Shown: positions 1 to 8,286, numbered from the stretch's first letter. The stretch: DNA of 64,000 bases from an uncultured Clostridia bacterium (GCA_947624715.1 CANQLO010000001.1:1-64000); one strand, 5' to 3'. Program-made: numbers and translations. The notes: generated by a model not told the origin, from the sequence alone.

Positions 1-74
1 AAAGTGCTTCAAACTCAAGGCTTTCATACCTATGTGTGCCTTACGAGCGAAGCGAGAAAGGAATGGAATTTATT

Positions 75-1019
75 ATGGAAGAAAAATACGATTTTTATAG
101 TCCAAGTAATGTAAAGATAAATGATTTAGACGTAAATATGAAAAGAAGTCTATCAGTTATGGATAATCTGGACTACTTTACAAAGCTACATTGTAGTAAT
201 GTATCTAATTTGTCTGCACGTATTTGTGAATATATGCATTGCAATAATCAATTTACCATTCATTGTTTGATTGCTGGATACGTTCATGATATTGGAAAAA
301 TGTATATTCCTGAAGTAATACTTGCTAAAGATGGTAGACTAACTGATGAAGAATTTGAAATTATGAAAACTCATACAACCTTAGGATATGAATACTGCAT
401 GAAGGATGCTAATTTAAGGCCATATTCTGATGGTCCATGGTATCATCATGAGGCACTAAATGGTTCTGGATATCCTAGAGGACTAAAGAAAAACGATATT
501 CCATATTCTGGTCAAATTATCAGAGTTGCTGATGAATATGATGCCTTAGTTACTAAACGTCATTATAAAACACACGTTAATATTTCTGAAACTTTAAAGG
601 ATTTGATAAAAGATGCTGAACCTCCAAAAAGTATCGTTGCTCTTGATATCTTAAGGCAAAATGAATCTCTTGGAAAAATTAATCCTAAACCTCTAAAAGC
701 ATTGTTTAAGGCTGTTATTGATGATATTTTATATGAAATAAGTGGAATAATGAACTATATAAGTTACTTAAATTCTGAGATAAGAAGAATAGATAGTATC
801 ATAAAATATGAAAACAAAATGAACTCTGCTAAAAAAGCAGAACAAAAGCAATATTATAAATCCGGAATGCTTTTACTTCTTAGAAAAGGTGAAACATTAG
901 AAAATTATAGACAAATATATAGTGAATATCAAAATGCTTTAGCTATTAGAAAAAAAAGAATTGATGACTTATATAAAGAAATAAAAATTATTAAGAATTT
1001 AAAAATTAGAATGAAGTAA
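75..1019 (+). CDS. HD-GYP domain cyclic-di-GMP phosphodiesterase-like protein
   Basis: Cytoplasmic HD-GYP protein of 314 residues. Members of the family hydrolyse cyclic di-GMP. The metal-binding HD pair is in GYVHDIGKM (about residues 71-72). The family signature follows as YHHEALNGSGYPRGLK (HHE about 124-126, GYP 132-134), then RVADEYDAL. The C-terminal 130 residues are Lys/Glu-rich and helical, with no second known domain. There is no N-terminal receiver or membrane segment, so any input is unknown. An in-frame GTG at 36 and an ATG at 63 exist. I chose ATG 75 because AGAAAGG (54-60) lies 14 nt upstream, the same long spacing seen before the genes at 19103 and 54629. Confidence 0.85.
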   Translation: MEEKYDFYSPSNVKINDLDVNMKRSLSVMDNLDYFTKLHCSNVSNLSARICEYMHCNNQFTIHCLIAGYVHDIGKMYIPEVILAKDGRLTDEEFEIMKTHTTLGYEYCMKDANLRPYSDGPWYHHEALNGSGYPRGLKKNDIPYSGQIIRVADEYDALVTKRHYKTHVNISETLKDLIKDAEPPKSIVALDILRQNESLGKINPKPLKALFKAVIDDILYEISGIMNYISYLNSEIRRIDSIIKYENKMNSAKKAEQKQYYKSGMLLLLRKGETLENYRQIYSEYQNALAIRKKRIDDLYKEIKIIKNLKIRMK

Positions 1020-1057
1020 AAATATAATGAAAAATTAAAGTAAGTAAAATTTTAGTT

Positions 1058-1129
1058 AAATAAAGAGAGTTCAGATTTGAAGTGAATCCATATAAAAATG
1101 GACACTAAAAAATAGAACTCTCTTTATTT
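1058..1129. terminator. Bidirectional hairpin terminator
   Basis: Perfect 15 bp arms at 1058-1072 (AAATAAAGAGAGTTC) and 1115-1129 enclose about 42 nt and end in T-rich sequence. The element lies between the convergent HD-GYP gene and mazF and can serve both. Confidence 0.7.
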
Positions 1130-1479
1130 TATATGTTTAAGCCAATACTAACGCCTAAAGCATTATTTATCTGACTTATTATTTTTTGATCTTCTATATG
1201 ACCAATTTTTTCTTTTAATCTGCTTTTATCAATTGTTCTAACCTGTTCAGCAAGTATTACTGAATCAGTTTTTAATCCTACATTTTGAGAACCTATTGGT
1301 ATATGCGTTGGCAACCTTGTTTTTCCTAATTGTGAAGTTATTGCTGCTGCTATTACTGTTGGGCTATATTTATTTCCCATATCATTTTGTATAATCACAA
1401 CTGGTCTAATTCCTCCTTGTTCAGAACCTACAACCGGGCTTAAATCTGCATAAAACATATCTCCTCTTCTTATTGTCAT
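1129..1479 (-). CDS. mazF: MazF/NdoA (PemK-like) endoribonuclease toxin
   Basis: Full-length (116 residue) MazF-type mRNA interferase that cleaves single-stranded RNA in the cytoplasm. The start [20 protein letters not shown] and the segment [12 protein letters not shown] are the family's substrate-loop and core strands. The C-terminal [11 protein letters not shown] is also typical. In Clostridioides difficile the order is gerS-alr2-mazE-mazF (known). Here the GerS-like gene is directly upstream with only about 38 bp between, so alanine racemase and the MazE antitoxin are missing from the locus. The antitoxin may be encoded elsewhere. The stop codon touches the arm of the downstream terminator. 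Confidence 0.9.
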   Translation of the reverse strand: MTIRRGDMFYADLSPVVGSEQGGIRPVVIIQNDMGNKYSPTVIAAAITSQLGKTRLPTHIPIGSQNVGLKTDSVILAEQVRTIDKSRLKEKIGHIEDQKIISQINNALGVSIGLNI

Positions 1480-1517
1480 TCTTTCTTCTCCATTATATAA
1501 ATTAGAGATGATATATC

Positions 1518-2141
1518 TTAAATATTTATTTCAATCTCATTATATAATATGTAAACTTTTGTATTATTGTTATTATCCATTATTTCCAATTTTCTCGGTT
1601 TTAAAGTTTCTTTATCTACATATAATTTCTGTTCTACATTATATCTATTTACATCAGTTTTTACTTCCATTAATATTGTATTATTTTCAATAATCTTTAC
1701 ACTTTTTTCAGTTAAATCTTTATAATATTCAATAAATGATGTTAAAAATAAATTATTATCTGACATATTAGGATAATTTTCATATATTTTGCTTAAATTT
1801 AAATTGGTATTTTTTATCTCTAATTTTCCGTTTTGGTATGTCATTTCTAATCCATTTATTTCTTTTGGTTCTAATACTTTCTGTTTTTCATAATTTTCAG
1901 TTACTTCTTGACTCAACTTATAGATATTTTCATTTCTATTGTTAGTAATTGTTACATCTAAATTGGCTTTGTAAGTTTTAATATTTAAAATATAATCTTC
2001 AATCTCTTCAATACTTTTATTATTTCCTATTTTTTTATTTTTATAATTTTTATTTAAAGAAACTTTTATTATTACTCCAATAAAAATGATAATCATTAGT
2101 ATTATGGCAATTAAAAAAAATGACTTTTTAAATATTTTCAT
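1518..2141 (-). CDS. GerS-like (LolA-fold) membrane-anchored protein
   Basis: A 207-residue protein with one N-terminal membrane helix (about residues 8-27) and an extracytoplasmic beta-rich domain resembling LolA/GerS. There is no lipobox cysteine, so it is probably a membrane-anchored rather than lipidated form. GerS is needed for cortex hydrolysis during germination in C. difficile (known). The position just before mazF supports the GerS relationship (inference). The frame is open upstream into the repeat element at 2166-2291. I rejected that extension because AGGAGAG sits 5 nt before ATG 2141 and the upstream residues are encoded by repeat DNA. Confidence 0.6.
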   Translation of the reverse strand: MKIFKKSFFLIAIILMIIIFIGVIIKVSLNKNYKNKKIGNNKSIEEIEDYILNIKTYKANLDVTITNNRNENIYKLSQEVTENYEKQKVLEPKEINGLEMTYQNGKLEIKNTNLNLSKIYENYPNMSDNNLFLTSFIEYYKDLTEKSVKIIENNTILMEVKTDVNRYNVEQKLYVDKETLKPRKLEIMDNNNNTKVYILYNEIEINI

Positions 2142-2165
2142 ACTCTCTCCTAAAGACATTTTAAT

Positions 2166-2291
2166 AATAAATATAGTTATTTTTGAAAAAGCCGCGTAGC
2201 GACCAACCGAAGTGAAACGAAGGGCGAATGGAGCAGCAACCTTTAGGTTGCGTTGCGACAACAAGGCTTGAAAAAATAACTATATTTATTT
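2166..2291. repeat. Structured intergenic repeat, copy 1 of 4
   Basis: 126 bp element with long inverted arms (AATAAATATAGTTATTTTT at the left, its near-complement at 2273-2291). The core contains GCCGCGTAGCGACCAACCG, the hairpin GCAACCTTTAGGTTGC and GCGACAACAAGGC. It lies between the dus stop and the gerS-like gene. The other copies are at 8173, 37399 and 60695. Confidence 0.8.
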
Positions 2292-2294
2292 AAA

Positions 2295-3278
2295 TTATAT
2301 TTCATTATTTAAAAAGTATGCTTTTAATATGTCTTCTACTTCTTGTTTTGTTTCTAGATGGTTGATCTCATTTCTAAGTTGTGATGCATTTTTCATATTC
2401 TTTAGATAATAGCAAATATGTTTTCTCATTTCTCTTATTCCAATATATTCACCTTTTTCTTGTACTTCTAGGTTTATATGTTCAAGTATGATATTTAATA
2501 TTTCTTCTTTGCTAATTTCTCTAATATTTTTTCCTTTAAGATAGTTCTGTACATGTTCAAATATCCATGGATTTCCTAAGCTTGCTCTTGAAATCATTAT
2601 CCCATCACAGTTGGTTTGATTAATTATTTTTTCTGCATCATAAACAGTTTTTATATCTCCATTTCCTATAACAGGAATACTAACATTTTCTTTAACTTGT
2701 CTTATTATGTTCCAATCTGCTGTTCCAGAATAATATTCTGCTCTTGTTCTACCATGAACAGTTATAGCTGATGCTCCTGCCTCTTCAATCATCTTTGATG
2801 CTTCTAGTGCTGTTATATGCTCATTGTCCCACCCTTTTCTAATCTTAACTGTTACTGGAACCCTAGAACTTGAAACAACTACTTTTGTTATTTTATATAC
2901 TTTTTCCATATCCAGTAACAATCTACTTCCATCTCCATTTTTTACAATCTTTGGTGCTGGACATCCCATATTAATATCTATAATATCTATCTGATAATTA
3001 TCATTTATGTATTTTGCAGCATAACTCATAGATTCGGTATCACTTCCAAAAATCTGAACTGCTATTGGTCTCTTTTCTCCAGATGTATCTAATAGTTTTT
3101 TAGTTTTTTCGTCATTATGAAAAAGTGCTCTACTGCTTATCATTTCTGTAACAACTAATCCGGGATTAAATTTTTCACAAATAATACGAAAAGCCCTATC
3201 AGTTAATCCTGCCATAGGGCCTAAAATAACATTATTATTTAATTCTAAATTTCCTATTTTTATTTTGTTTTTGACCAA
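2295..3278 (-). CDS. dus: tRNA-dihydrouridine synthase (Dus), probable separate translation unit
   Basis: Alternative reading of the second half of the frame that starts at 4400. A TTG at 3278 gives a 327-residue protein, the usual Dus length. Dus reduces uridines in the tRNA D-loop using FMN and NADPH. GGAG lies 4 nt before the TTG, and the wider context AAGGACGGAG is one base away from a perfect Shine-Dalgarno. Substrate specificity (which D-loop uridine) cannot be decided by eye. Confidence 0.6.
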   Translation of the reverse strand: MVKNKIKIGNLELNNNVILGPMAGLTDRAFRIICEKFNPGLVVTEMISSRALFHNDEKTKKLLDTSGEKRPIAVQIFGSDTESMSYAAKYINDNYQIDIIDINMGCPAPKIVKNGDGSRLLLDMEKVYKITKVVVSSSRVPVTVKIRKGWDNEHITALEASKMIEEAGASAITVHGRTRAEYYSGTADWNIIRQVKENVSIPVIGNGDIKTVYDAEKIINQTNCDGIMISRASLGNPWIFEHVQNYLKGKNIREISKEEILNIILEHINLEVQEKGEYIGIREMRKHICYYLKNMKNASQLRNEINHLETKQEVEDILKAYFLNNEI

Positions 3279-4400
3279 AATTCTCCGTCCTTCTTGTTCA
3301 ATAAATATTGCCTTTTGTCTTCTTCCACTTATATTTAAGAGTATTGCTATCATTATAAAATTGCTTAGCAAAGAGCTTCCACCATAACTAACAAATGGTA
3401 ATGGCACACCTGTTATTGGAAGCAATCCCATTGTCATTCCTATATTTTCTACCATATGGAAAAAGAAAATTCCTGCTATTCCTGCTGATATAATTGTACC
3501 CAAATCGTCCTTGGCTGTTTTAGAAACATACAGCGCCTTTGTTATGAGTACTACATATAATATAACTACTGCTCCTGCTACAATAAATCCAAGTTCTTCA
3601 CCTATAACTGAAAAAATAAAATCAGTTGATTTAGGATATAAGAATCCTAGTTGTGTTTGGTTGCCTTTTAATAATCCCATTCCAAGTAGTTCTCCTGCTC
3701 CTATAGCAATTTTTGATTGTGTTAAATTATATCCTGAACCTCTTGGGTCAAGTTCTGGATTTAAAAATACATCTATTCTTTTTTTTGCATGTTCTGGTAA
3801 TACAAATTTATATAACAGTGGTACTGCTATTGCTACTAGCAATACTGAAACAATAATATATCTTTTATCTATTCCTGCAACAAATAGCATAAATAAAAAT
3901 GATACTATAAAAGCAATTGCTGTACCATAATCCGGCTGTTTTACTATTAATGCTACTGGTATAGCAAAAATTATTAATAATAAAAATAATCTTGTAGGCC
4001 TACTTATTTCTTTTGGTCCTTTTTTCTTCATCTTAGACATTATGAGTCCTAACAAAAGAATTACTATTATTTTAGTAAACTCTGATGGTTGAATAGAAAA
4101 TGAACCAAAAGTGAACCAACTCGTTGCTCCTGATATTGGTTCTGTAAATAGTACAGCTACCAGACTTGCTATAGCTAAAACATAAAAAAAAGGTGAAATT
4201 TTTGAAATTGTATCATAATCTAAAAGTGTAAATATTATTAAAAAAGGAATACTCACACCTATCCATGTCAATTGTTTTCTGAATTCTTCTTGATTTGTAC
4301 TTTCTGTTGCCGAATAAATTGCAAATAATCCTATTATTACTAATAGGATTGTGCATATTAATATAGACCATTCAAGATTCTTAGTTATCTTTTTTTTCAT
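2295..4400 (-). CDS. rodA: RodA (FtsW/SEDS family) joined in frame to tRNA-dihydrouridine synthase
   Basis: One 701-residue reading frame holds two normally separate full-length proteins. Residues 1-370 are a SEDS peptidoglycan glycosyltransferase with about ten membrane helices and the conserved STDFIFSVIGEELG loop, most like RodA. Residues from about 375 are a complete Dus: the FMN-barrel start LGPMAGLTDRAFR, the NMGCPAPK motif with the catalytic cysteine, VTVKIRKGWD and TVHGRTR. The junction codons GGA CGG AGA contain a suspicious extra C (3287). Without it RodA would end at TAA 3262-3260, and Dus would start at TTG 3278 behind a perfect AAGGAGGAG. The frame may therefore be two overlapping genes rather than a true fusion. 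minE lies about 30 bp upstream, so the block minD-minE-rodA-dus looks like one operon for division and cell shape. Confidence 0.8.
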   Translation of the reverse strand: MKKKITKNLEWSILICTILLVIIGLFAIYSATESTNQEEFRKQLTWIGVSIPFLIIFTLLDYDTISKISPFFYVLAIASLVAVLFTEPISGATSWFTFGSFSIQPSEFTKIIVILLLGLIMSKMKKKGPKEISRPTRLFLLLIIFAIPVALIVKQPDYGTAIAFIVSFLFMLFVAGIDKRYIIVSVLLVAIAVPLLYKFVLPEHAKKRIDVFLNPELDPRGSGYNLTQSKIAIGAGELLGMGLLKGNQTQLGFLYPKSTDFIFSVIGEELGFIVAGAVVILYVVLITKALYVSKTAKDDLGTIISAGIAGIFFFHMVENIGMTMGLLPITGVPLPFVSYGGSSLLSNFIMIAILLNISGRRQKAIFIEQEGRRILVKNKIKIGNLELNNNVILGPMAGLTDRAFRIICEKFNPGLVVTEMISSRALFHNDEKTKKLLDTSGEKRPIAVQIFGSDTESMSYAAKYINDNYQIDIIDINMGCPAPKIVKNGDGSRLLLDMEKVYKITKVVVSSSRVPVTVKIRKGWDNEHITALEASKMIEEAGASAITVHGRTRAEYYSGTADWNIIRQVKENVSIPVIGNGDIKTVYDAEKIINQTNCDGIMISRASLGNPWIFEHVQNYLKGKNIREISKEEILNIILEHINLEVQEKGEYIGIREMRKHICYYLKNMKNASQLRNEINHLETKQEVEDILKAYFLNNEI

Positions 4401-4429
4401 TATTCTCCTTTTGCAATTTGACTTTTGTA

Positions 4430-4993
4430 TTATTTACTTTTCTTACTTTGTGCTTTCTTTTTTGTTTTACTAGCAACTTTTTTATCTTTTACTTTTTTAA
4501 TTTCAACTTCATTTTTTGATTCATTTTGCTCTTCATTATTTGCTTCAACTACTTCTTCCTTTTTATCATCTTTTGATTTATCAGTCTTATTTTTCTCTAC
4601 TTTTGTTTTATTATTCTCTTCTTTTTTGTTTTGTTCATTTTTCTTAGCTTCTTTTTCTAATTCTTGCAATTTAATTTTATTCGTTTTCTTTCTTGTCTCA
4701 CTTTTAATTCCTACAATAGGAATATTAGCATATAATGCTGGAGCTCCTGTTGTTCCATCACTATTTTGCTTATTTGTTAGCTTAACATCCATTTCTTTTT
4801 CATCTATGTCTATGTATTTTTTTATTACTTCTATTATTTCTTGTTTCATCATATCAAGAAAATCAGCTGATACATTTGCTCTATCTTGCAAAAGAACTAA
4901 GTGTAATCTTTCTTTTGCTTCATCTTTATTTAGTCTATTAGGATCATTTTTTCTTCCTATTTTCTTGAAAATATTTTTTATTTTTTTAAACAT
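4430..4993 (-). CDS. minE: MinE cell-division topological specificity factor with long charged tail
   Basis: The first 95 residues match MinE: an amphipathic N-terminus (MFKKIKNIFKKIG), AKERLHLVLLQDRANVSADF and the topological-specificity half ending near LYANIPIVGIK. MinE stimulates MinD ATPase and drives Min oscillation. The remaining 90 residues are an extra low-complexity Lys/Glu/Asn tail absent from ordinary MinE (about 85-95 residues in total). minD ends 24 bp upstream. No MinC was seen in the window. The tail is probably disordered, and its role is unknown. Confidence 0.85.
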   Translation of the reverse strand: MFKKIKNIFKKIGRKNDPNRLNKDEAKERLHLVLLQDRANVSADFLDMMKQEIIEVIKKYIDIDEKEMDVKLTNKQNSDGTTGAPALYANIPIVGIKSETRKKTNKIKLQELEKEAKKNEQNKKEENNKTKVEKNKTDKSKDDKKEEVVEANNEEQNESKNEVEIKKVKDKKVASKTKKKAQSKKSK

Positions 4994-5017
4994 TTTCTTT
5001 CCTCCATATAAAGTATT

Positions 5018-5812
5018 CTATTTTTTACGATTCCTTTTCATTCTACTCCAGAATCCTTCTTTTTTTCTACCAGGTATGGTTACTTCCACATTTTCCCCTA
5101 ATATTCTTCTTGCTATCTCAATATAAGCCTTACCTGACGGTGCCTTTTTATTAGATACAGCTGGTTCTCCTTTATTAGTTTGTGTTATTATATTCTCATC
5201 TTCTGGTACAACACCTATTAAATCTATTGATAATAAATCCAATATATCTTCTACATCCATCATTTCGCCCTTTTTTATCATTTCAGGTCTTAACCTATTA
5301 ATTATAAGTTCAGGATTTTTTATCTCTGAAGCTTCTAGTAATCCTATTATTCTATCGGCATCACGAATTGATGATATTTCTGCATTTGTTACAACTATTG
5401 CTCTATCAGCACCTGCTATTGCATTTTTAAATCCCTGTTCTATTCCTGCCGGACAATCTATTAATATAAAATCAAATTCTTCTTTTAATTTTGATGTTAA
5501 ATCTTTCATTTGCTCTTCATTTACGGAAGACTTATCTCTAGTTTGTGCTGCTGGCAATAAAAATAAGTCTGTAAAACGTTTATCTTTTATAAGGGCTTGT
5601 CTTAATTTACACTTTTCTTCAACAACGTCAACTATATCATATACTATTCTATTTTCTAACCCCATAACAACGTCAAGGTTTCTCAGACCAATATCAGTAT
5701 CAACTAGCACAACCTTTTTGCCTCTAACGGCTAGGGCTGCTCCTAAGTTGGCAGTTGTAGTTGTTTTACCGACTCCACCTTTTCCTGATGTTATGACTAT
5801 AACCTCACCCAT
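5018..5812 (-). CDS. minD: Septum-site determining ATPase MinD
   Basis: A 264-residue ParA/MinD ATPase. The deviant Walker A motif GKGGVGKTTTTAN is at residues 10-22, DTDIGLRNLDVVMG follows, and LIDCPAGIEQGF is the switch region. The C-terminus GFWSRMKRNRKK is the basic amphipathic membrane-targeting helix. It is the first gene of the minD-minE-rodA block and is preceded by a sigma-A-type promoter (5850-5878). Confidence 0.95.
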   Translation of the reverse strand: MGEVIVITSGKGGVGKTTTTANLGAALAVRGKKVVLVDTDIGLRNLDVVMGLENRIVYDIVDVVEEKCKLRQALIKDKRFTDLFLLPAAQTRDKSSVNEEQMKDLTSKLKEEFDFILIDCPAGIEQGFKNAIAGADRAIVVTNAEISSIRDADRIIGLLEASEIKNPELIINRLRPEMIKKGEMMDVEDILDLLSIDLIGVVPEDENIITQTNKGEPAVSNKKAPSGKAYIEIARRILGENVEVTIPGRKKEGFWSRMKRNRKK

Positions 5813-5849
5813 ATTTTCCTCCTTGTAATTTTACATTAATTACATATCT

Positions 5850-5878
5850 ATTATATTTACATTTTTAATAAAAGTCAA
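5850..5878 (-). promoter_or_regulatory. Probable promoter of minD operon
   Basis: Minus-strand TTGACT (5878-5873), a 17 nt spacer and TATAAT (5855-5850), about 40 bp before the minD start. Confidence 0.6.
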
Positions 5879-5960
5879 TGTAAAAATACAAAATTGTTAC
5901 AAAAATATTACAATTTTTTTACTGTTTCATATTATGTAAATTATATGCATCTTTTAGAAT

Positions 5961-5998
5961 ATAAAAAAAATCCCAACTTCGCTATGAAACTGGGATTT
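5961..5998 (-). terminator. Rho-independent terminator after the two-OB-fold SSB gene
   Basis: Arms AAATCCCA (5968-5975) and TGGGATTT (5991-5998) with an A-run on the plus strand, so U-run on the minus-strand transcript, just after the stop at 6011. Confidence 0.75.
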
Positions 5999-6010
5999 CT
6001 ATTTATTTTA

Positions 6011-6709
6011 TTATTCGTTTTCTGCTTTTTCTTCTACTTCATTTTCGTTATTATTTTCGCTATCTTCATTAACAAGTTCTAAACTTGCTATTGAAACTTC
6101 GTAAGCTACTCTAGGCTCAACAGTTCCATCTTCATGTTTTTTATCATAATTTCTTGATTGAACTCTACCTACTATCTTAACTTCAGTTCCGACTTCCATT
6201 TTAGAGCAGAATCTTGCATTTCTTCCCCATGCTATACATGGAATATAATCTGATTTGTTATATGCTCTGTTTACAGCTAGAAGAATATCTGCTATTTCTC
6301 TTCCAAATGGTGTTTGTCTGTAAATAGGAGGCTTGCATATATATCCTATTAAAACAACTTCATTTGATATAAAGTCTTTACTTGCAGTAACTTCTTCATC
6401 TTGATTCTCTAAAAATTCAATATCCTTAGCAAAAACTGTTAAAATTAATCTGTTCTTATCTTTTTCATAACTATTGTATGATCTAAATTGTCCACTTACT
6501 TTGACTTTCTTATCTACTACTAATTCATCTTCTTTAAACAATCTTTCAGAAATAGTTATTGGTATAAGATCTGCATTTCCACTTAATCTTGGTACACTTA
6601 GATTAAATGAATAAAATTTTTCACCATATATTTCATGGCTAAATACTTTTTCATTAGTTATTTTTCCTACTAACACTAAATTGTTATTCTCTACATAATT
6701 TGTTTCCAA
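6011..6709 (-). CDS. Tandem OB-fold single-stranded DNA-binding protein
   Basis: A 232-residue protein with two successive SSB-like OB folds. The first is at about residues 8-105 (NLVLVGKITNEKVFS to KDIEFLEN). The second is at about 115-210 (NEVVLIGYICKPPIYRQ, ILLAVNRAYNKSDYIPCIAWG). The second domain carries the usual SSB features. The acidic C-terminus (SENNNENEVEEKAENE) lacks the DDDIPF-type tip that recruits partner proteins. This looks like the second, double-domain SSB type common in Clostridia rather than the replicative Ssb. It is monocistronic with its own promoter and terminator. Confidence 0.75.
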   Translation of the reverse strand: METNYVENNNLVLVGKITNEKVFSHEIYGEKFYSFNLSVPRLSGNADLIPITISERLFKEDELVVDKKVKVSGQFRSYNSYEKDKNRLILTVFAKDIEFLENQDEEVTASKDFISNEVVLIGYICKPPIYRQTPFGREIADILLAVNRAYNKSDYIPCIAWGRNARFCSKMEVGTEVKIVGRVQSRNYDKKHEDGTVEPRVAYEVSIASLELVNEDSENNNENEVEEKAENE

Positions 6710-6769
6710 TTCGTTTTCCTCCTTAATATTTGTTCTTGTGTATCTTAATTTTTCTCAACGCTAATTATT

Positions 6770-6798
6770 ATTATACTACAAAATTTTCATTTTGTCTA
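6770..6798 (-). promoter_or_regulatory. Probable promoter of the SSB-like gene
   Basis: Minus-strand TAGACA (6798-6793), 17 nt spacer, TATAAT (6775-6770), 60 bp before the start codon. Confidence 0.55.
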
Positions 6799-6830
6799 CA
6801 TAAAAAGTTGATTTTTTCTTATTTTTGTAA

Positions 6831-7085
6831 TTAATTTGTAATATTTCCATTATTATCCTCAATTATTTCATTCATAATAGTATTATTACCATTTACACTT
6901 TCTATGATAACATTTTGCTCAATTACATTTTCTCTTGTAATGTTTTTTTCTACTACATTAGCTGAAGTTTTAATTATTTCTTCATTTCTTTTAGTTATAG
7001 CAAAAGACATTATAAATAAAAAAGCAACCGTACTCAGAGATATTAAATATGACACAATTTTCTCTTTGCTAAAAACCATAAACAT
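6831..7085 (-). CDS. Small single-pass membrane protein, unknown function
   Basis: 84 residues with one membrane helix (about 9-30), then an Asn/Glu/Ile-rich extracytoplasmic tail (NVIEQNVIIESVNGN). GGAGG lies 7 nt before ATG 7085. I do not recognise a family. The next gene upstream is another tiny membrane protein. Confidence 0.5.
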   Translation of the reverse strand: MFMVFSKEKIVSYLISLSTVAFLFIMSFAITKRNEEIIKTSANVVEKNITRENVIEQNVIIESVNGNNTIMNEIIEDNNGNITN

Positions 7086-7157
7086 AAAATTACCTCCAAT
7101 TAATTTATATTCTTATTAATTGGAGATTATTACTTATTTAACAAATTTATTTTTTCA

Positions 7158-7295
7158 TTATATAAGACCCATTTTTTTCATCATTTTCTTTCCTTGTTTC
7201 ATCATTTTATTAGGTCCCATTGTACATTCTGCATATAGCATTGCAGCTCCTGCTGCGATTGTCATACCAGTTATCATTCCTTTTACAAATTTCAT
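7158..7295 (-). CDS. Tiny membrane protein (45 residues), unknown function
   Basis: The reading frame MKFVKGMITGMTIAAGAAML has one glycine/alanine-rich membrane helix and a Lys/Met-rich tail (GPNKMMKQGKKMMKKMG). An AGAAAGGA site lies 12 nt upstream, the same long spacing used by other genes here. It resembles the small YtxH/DUF3918-like proteins of Firmicutes in general build only. An in-frame ATG four codons upstream is possible. Function unknown. Confidence 0.5.
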   Translation of the reverse strand: MKFVKGMITGMTIAAGAAMLYAECTMGPNKMMKQGKKMMKKMGLI

Positions 7296-7384
7296 AATTA
7301 CTTTCATTCCTTTCTTTGCCTTTGCTGACACTATGTCGCAAAAAGCAACAAAATTTTTTTCAAACTTATTACCTCCTACAATTA

Positions 7385-7753
7385 TTATGTGTTTTTTATA
7401 TATTTTCTATACCAACAAATCGATTGATATATTGCAATTATTATTATAAATATTGCAAATGCCTTTCTTAATATACTAACATCAATTTTATTTGCAATAA
7501 TTGAACCTCCTATTGCTCCTACAATTCCGGCTATTGTAAGTGGTATTGCAACTTTCCATTTAAGCATATGATTTTTTACATTAACAATTGTTGCAATAAT
7601 TGATGTTGGAACAAAAAATATTATATTGCTAGCTTGTGCAATTAATTGATTTACTCCAAAAAAACATGTTAAAAAAGTGATGAGTATTGTTCCTCCACCC
7701 ATTCCCATTCCGCTTACTATTCCTGATATAAGTCCTATAATTATTTCTTTCAT
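7385..7753 (-). CDS. TauE/SafE (DUF81) permease, second half
   Basis: 122 residues with four hydrophobic segments. The N-terminal motif LISGIVSGMGMGGGTILITFL is the repeat signature of TauE/SafE permeases, which export sulfonates or other organic anions. An ordinary member has about 250 residues with two such repeats. Here each repeat is its own gene. The start overlaps the stop of the upstream half by ATGA (7750-7753), so the halves are translationally coupled and probably assemble together. The substrate cannot be inferred. Confidence 0.7.
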   Translation of the reverse strand: MKEIIIGLISGIVSGMGMGGGTILITFLTCFFGVNQLIAQASNIIFFVPTSIIATIVNVKNHMLKWKVAIPLTIAGIVGAIGGSIIANKIDVSILRKAFAIFIIIIAIYQSICWYRKYIKNT

Positions 7754-8121
7754 TTATTAAAAATTAAAATTGCTGAATAGATTAAAAATATAATAAAAAT
7801 TAAAGATAAGTATTTATCATTTATCTTTTTTAAAATTTTAGCTCCTATCCAGCCTCCTACGAGTCCTCCTATTCCACAAAGTATCCCCATTCTAAAATCA
7901 ATATTTCCAGCTCTATTATAGAAAATCATGCTTGTGAGTACCATTGGTAGTATACTAAATATTGCTATTGCTCTAGCTTCTTTTTCTTCTGTTTTAACAA
8001 AGTAAACTAACCCGGGAACTGCAATAAGTCCACCTCCTGATGCAAACATTCCACTAAAAAAACCAGTGCATAAACCTAATAATATAATTTTAAGTTTTGA
8101 TTTTTTCTCTTCTTGTTTCAT
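7750..8121 (-). CDS. TauE/SafE (DUF81) permease, first half
   Basis: 123 residues from ATG 8121 (MKQEEKKSKLK). The motif GLCTGFFSGMFASGGGLIAVP is the first TauE/SafE repeat. The frame is open further upstream to 8235, but that extension runs through the structured repeat at 8173-8286. No strong ribosome site precedes 8121, so the start is tentative; another ATG in frame is at 8175. The gene is coupled by a 4 nt overlap to the second half. Confidence 0.65.
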   Translation of the reverse strand: MKQEEKKSKLKIILLGLCTGFFSGMFASGGGLIAVPGLVYFVKTEEKEARAIAIFSILPMVLTSMIFYNRAGNIDFRMGILCGIGGLVGGWIGAKILKKINDKYLSLIFIIFLIYSAILIFNK

Positions 8122-8172
8122 ACTTTTATTTTTTCTTGTGTTTAATTTTTTATACAATTTTAAATTAAAAAA

Positions 8173-8286
8173 CATAAATATAATTATTTTTGAATAGCCT
8201 TGGCCGCTACCAAGCAAAGCGCGCTGGAGCAGCAACCTTTAGGTTGCGTCGCGACAACAAGGCATGAAAAAATAATTATATTTATG
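8173..8286. repeat. Structured intergenic repeat, copy 2 of 4
   Basis: Arms CATAAATATAATTATTTTT and AAAAATAATTATATTTATG pair perfectly and differ from copy 1 with compensating changes. The core GCAACCTTTAGGTTGC and GCGACAACAAGGC are shared, and the left core is the CTTGGCCGCTACCAAG variant found in copy 4. Confidence 0.8.

Noticed and set aside
1..62. Possible truncated gene or repeat at the left edge
   Set aside because: The GTG at 36 opens a frame into the HD-GYP gene but has no ribosome site. The first 50 bases show no clear match to the repeat families in the window.
2142..2264. Upstream extension of the GerS-like frame
   Set aside because: It is encoded by the structured repeat and lies before the true ribosome site.
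3271..3302. RodA-Dus junction as a full REP-like insertion
   Set aside because: The likeness (TTGACCAAAATTCTCCGTCC) is real but short, and a ribosome site with one extra base explains the same bases more simply.
8122..8235. Upstream extension of the first TauE/SafE half
   Set aside because: The extra residues come from repeat copy 2 and do not resemble the family.
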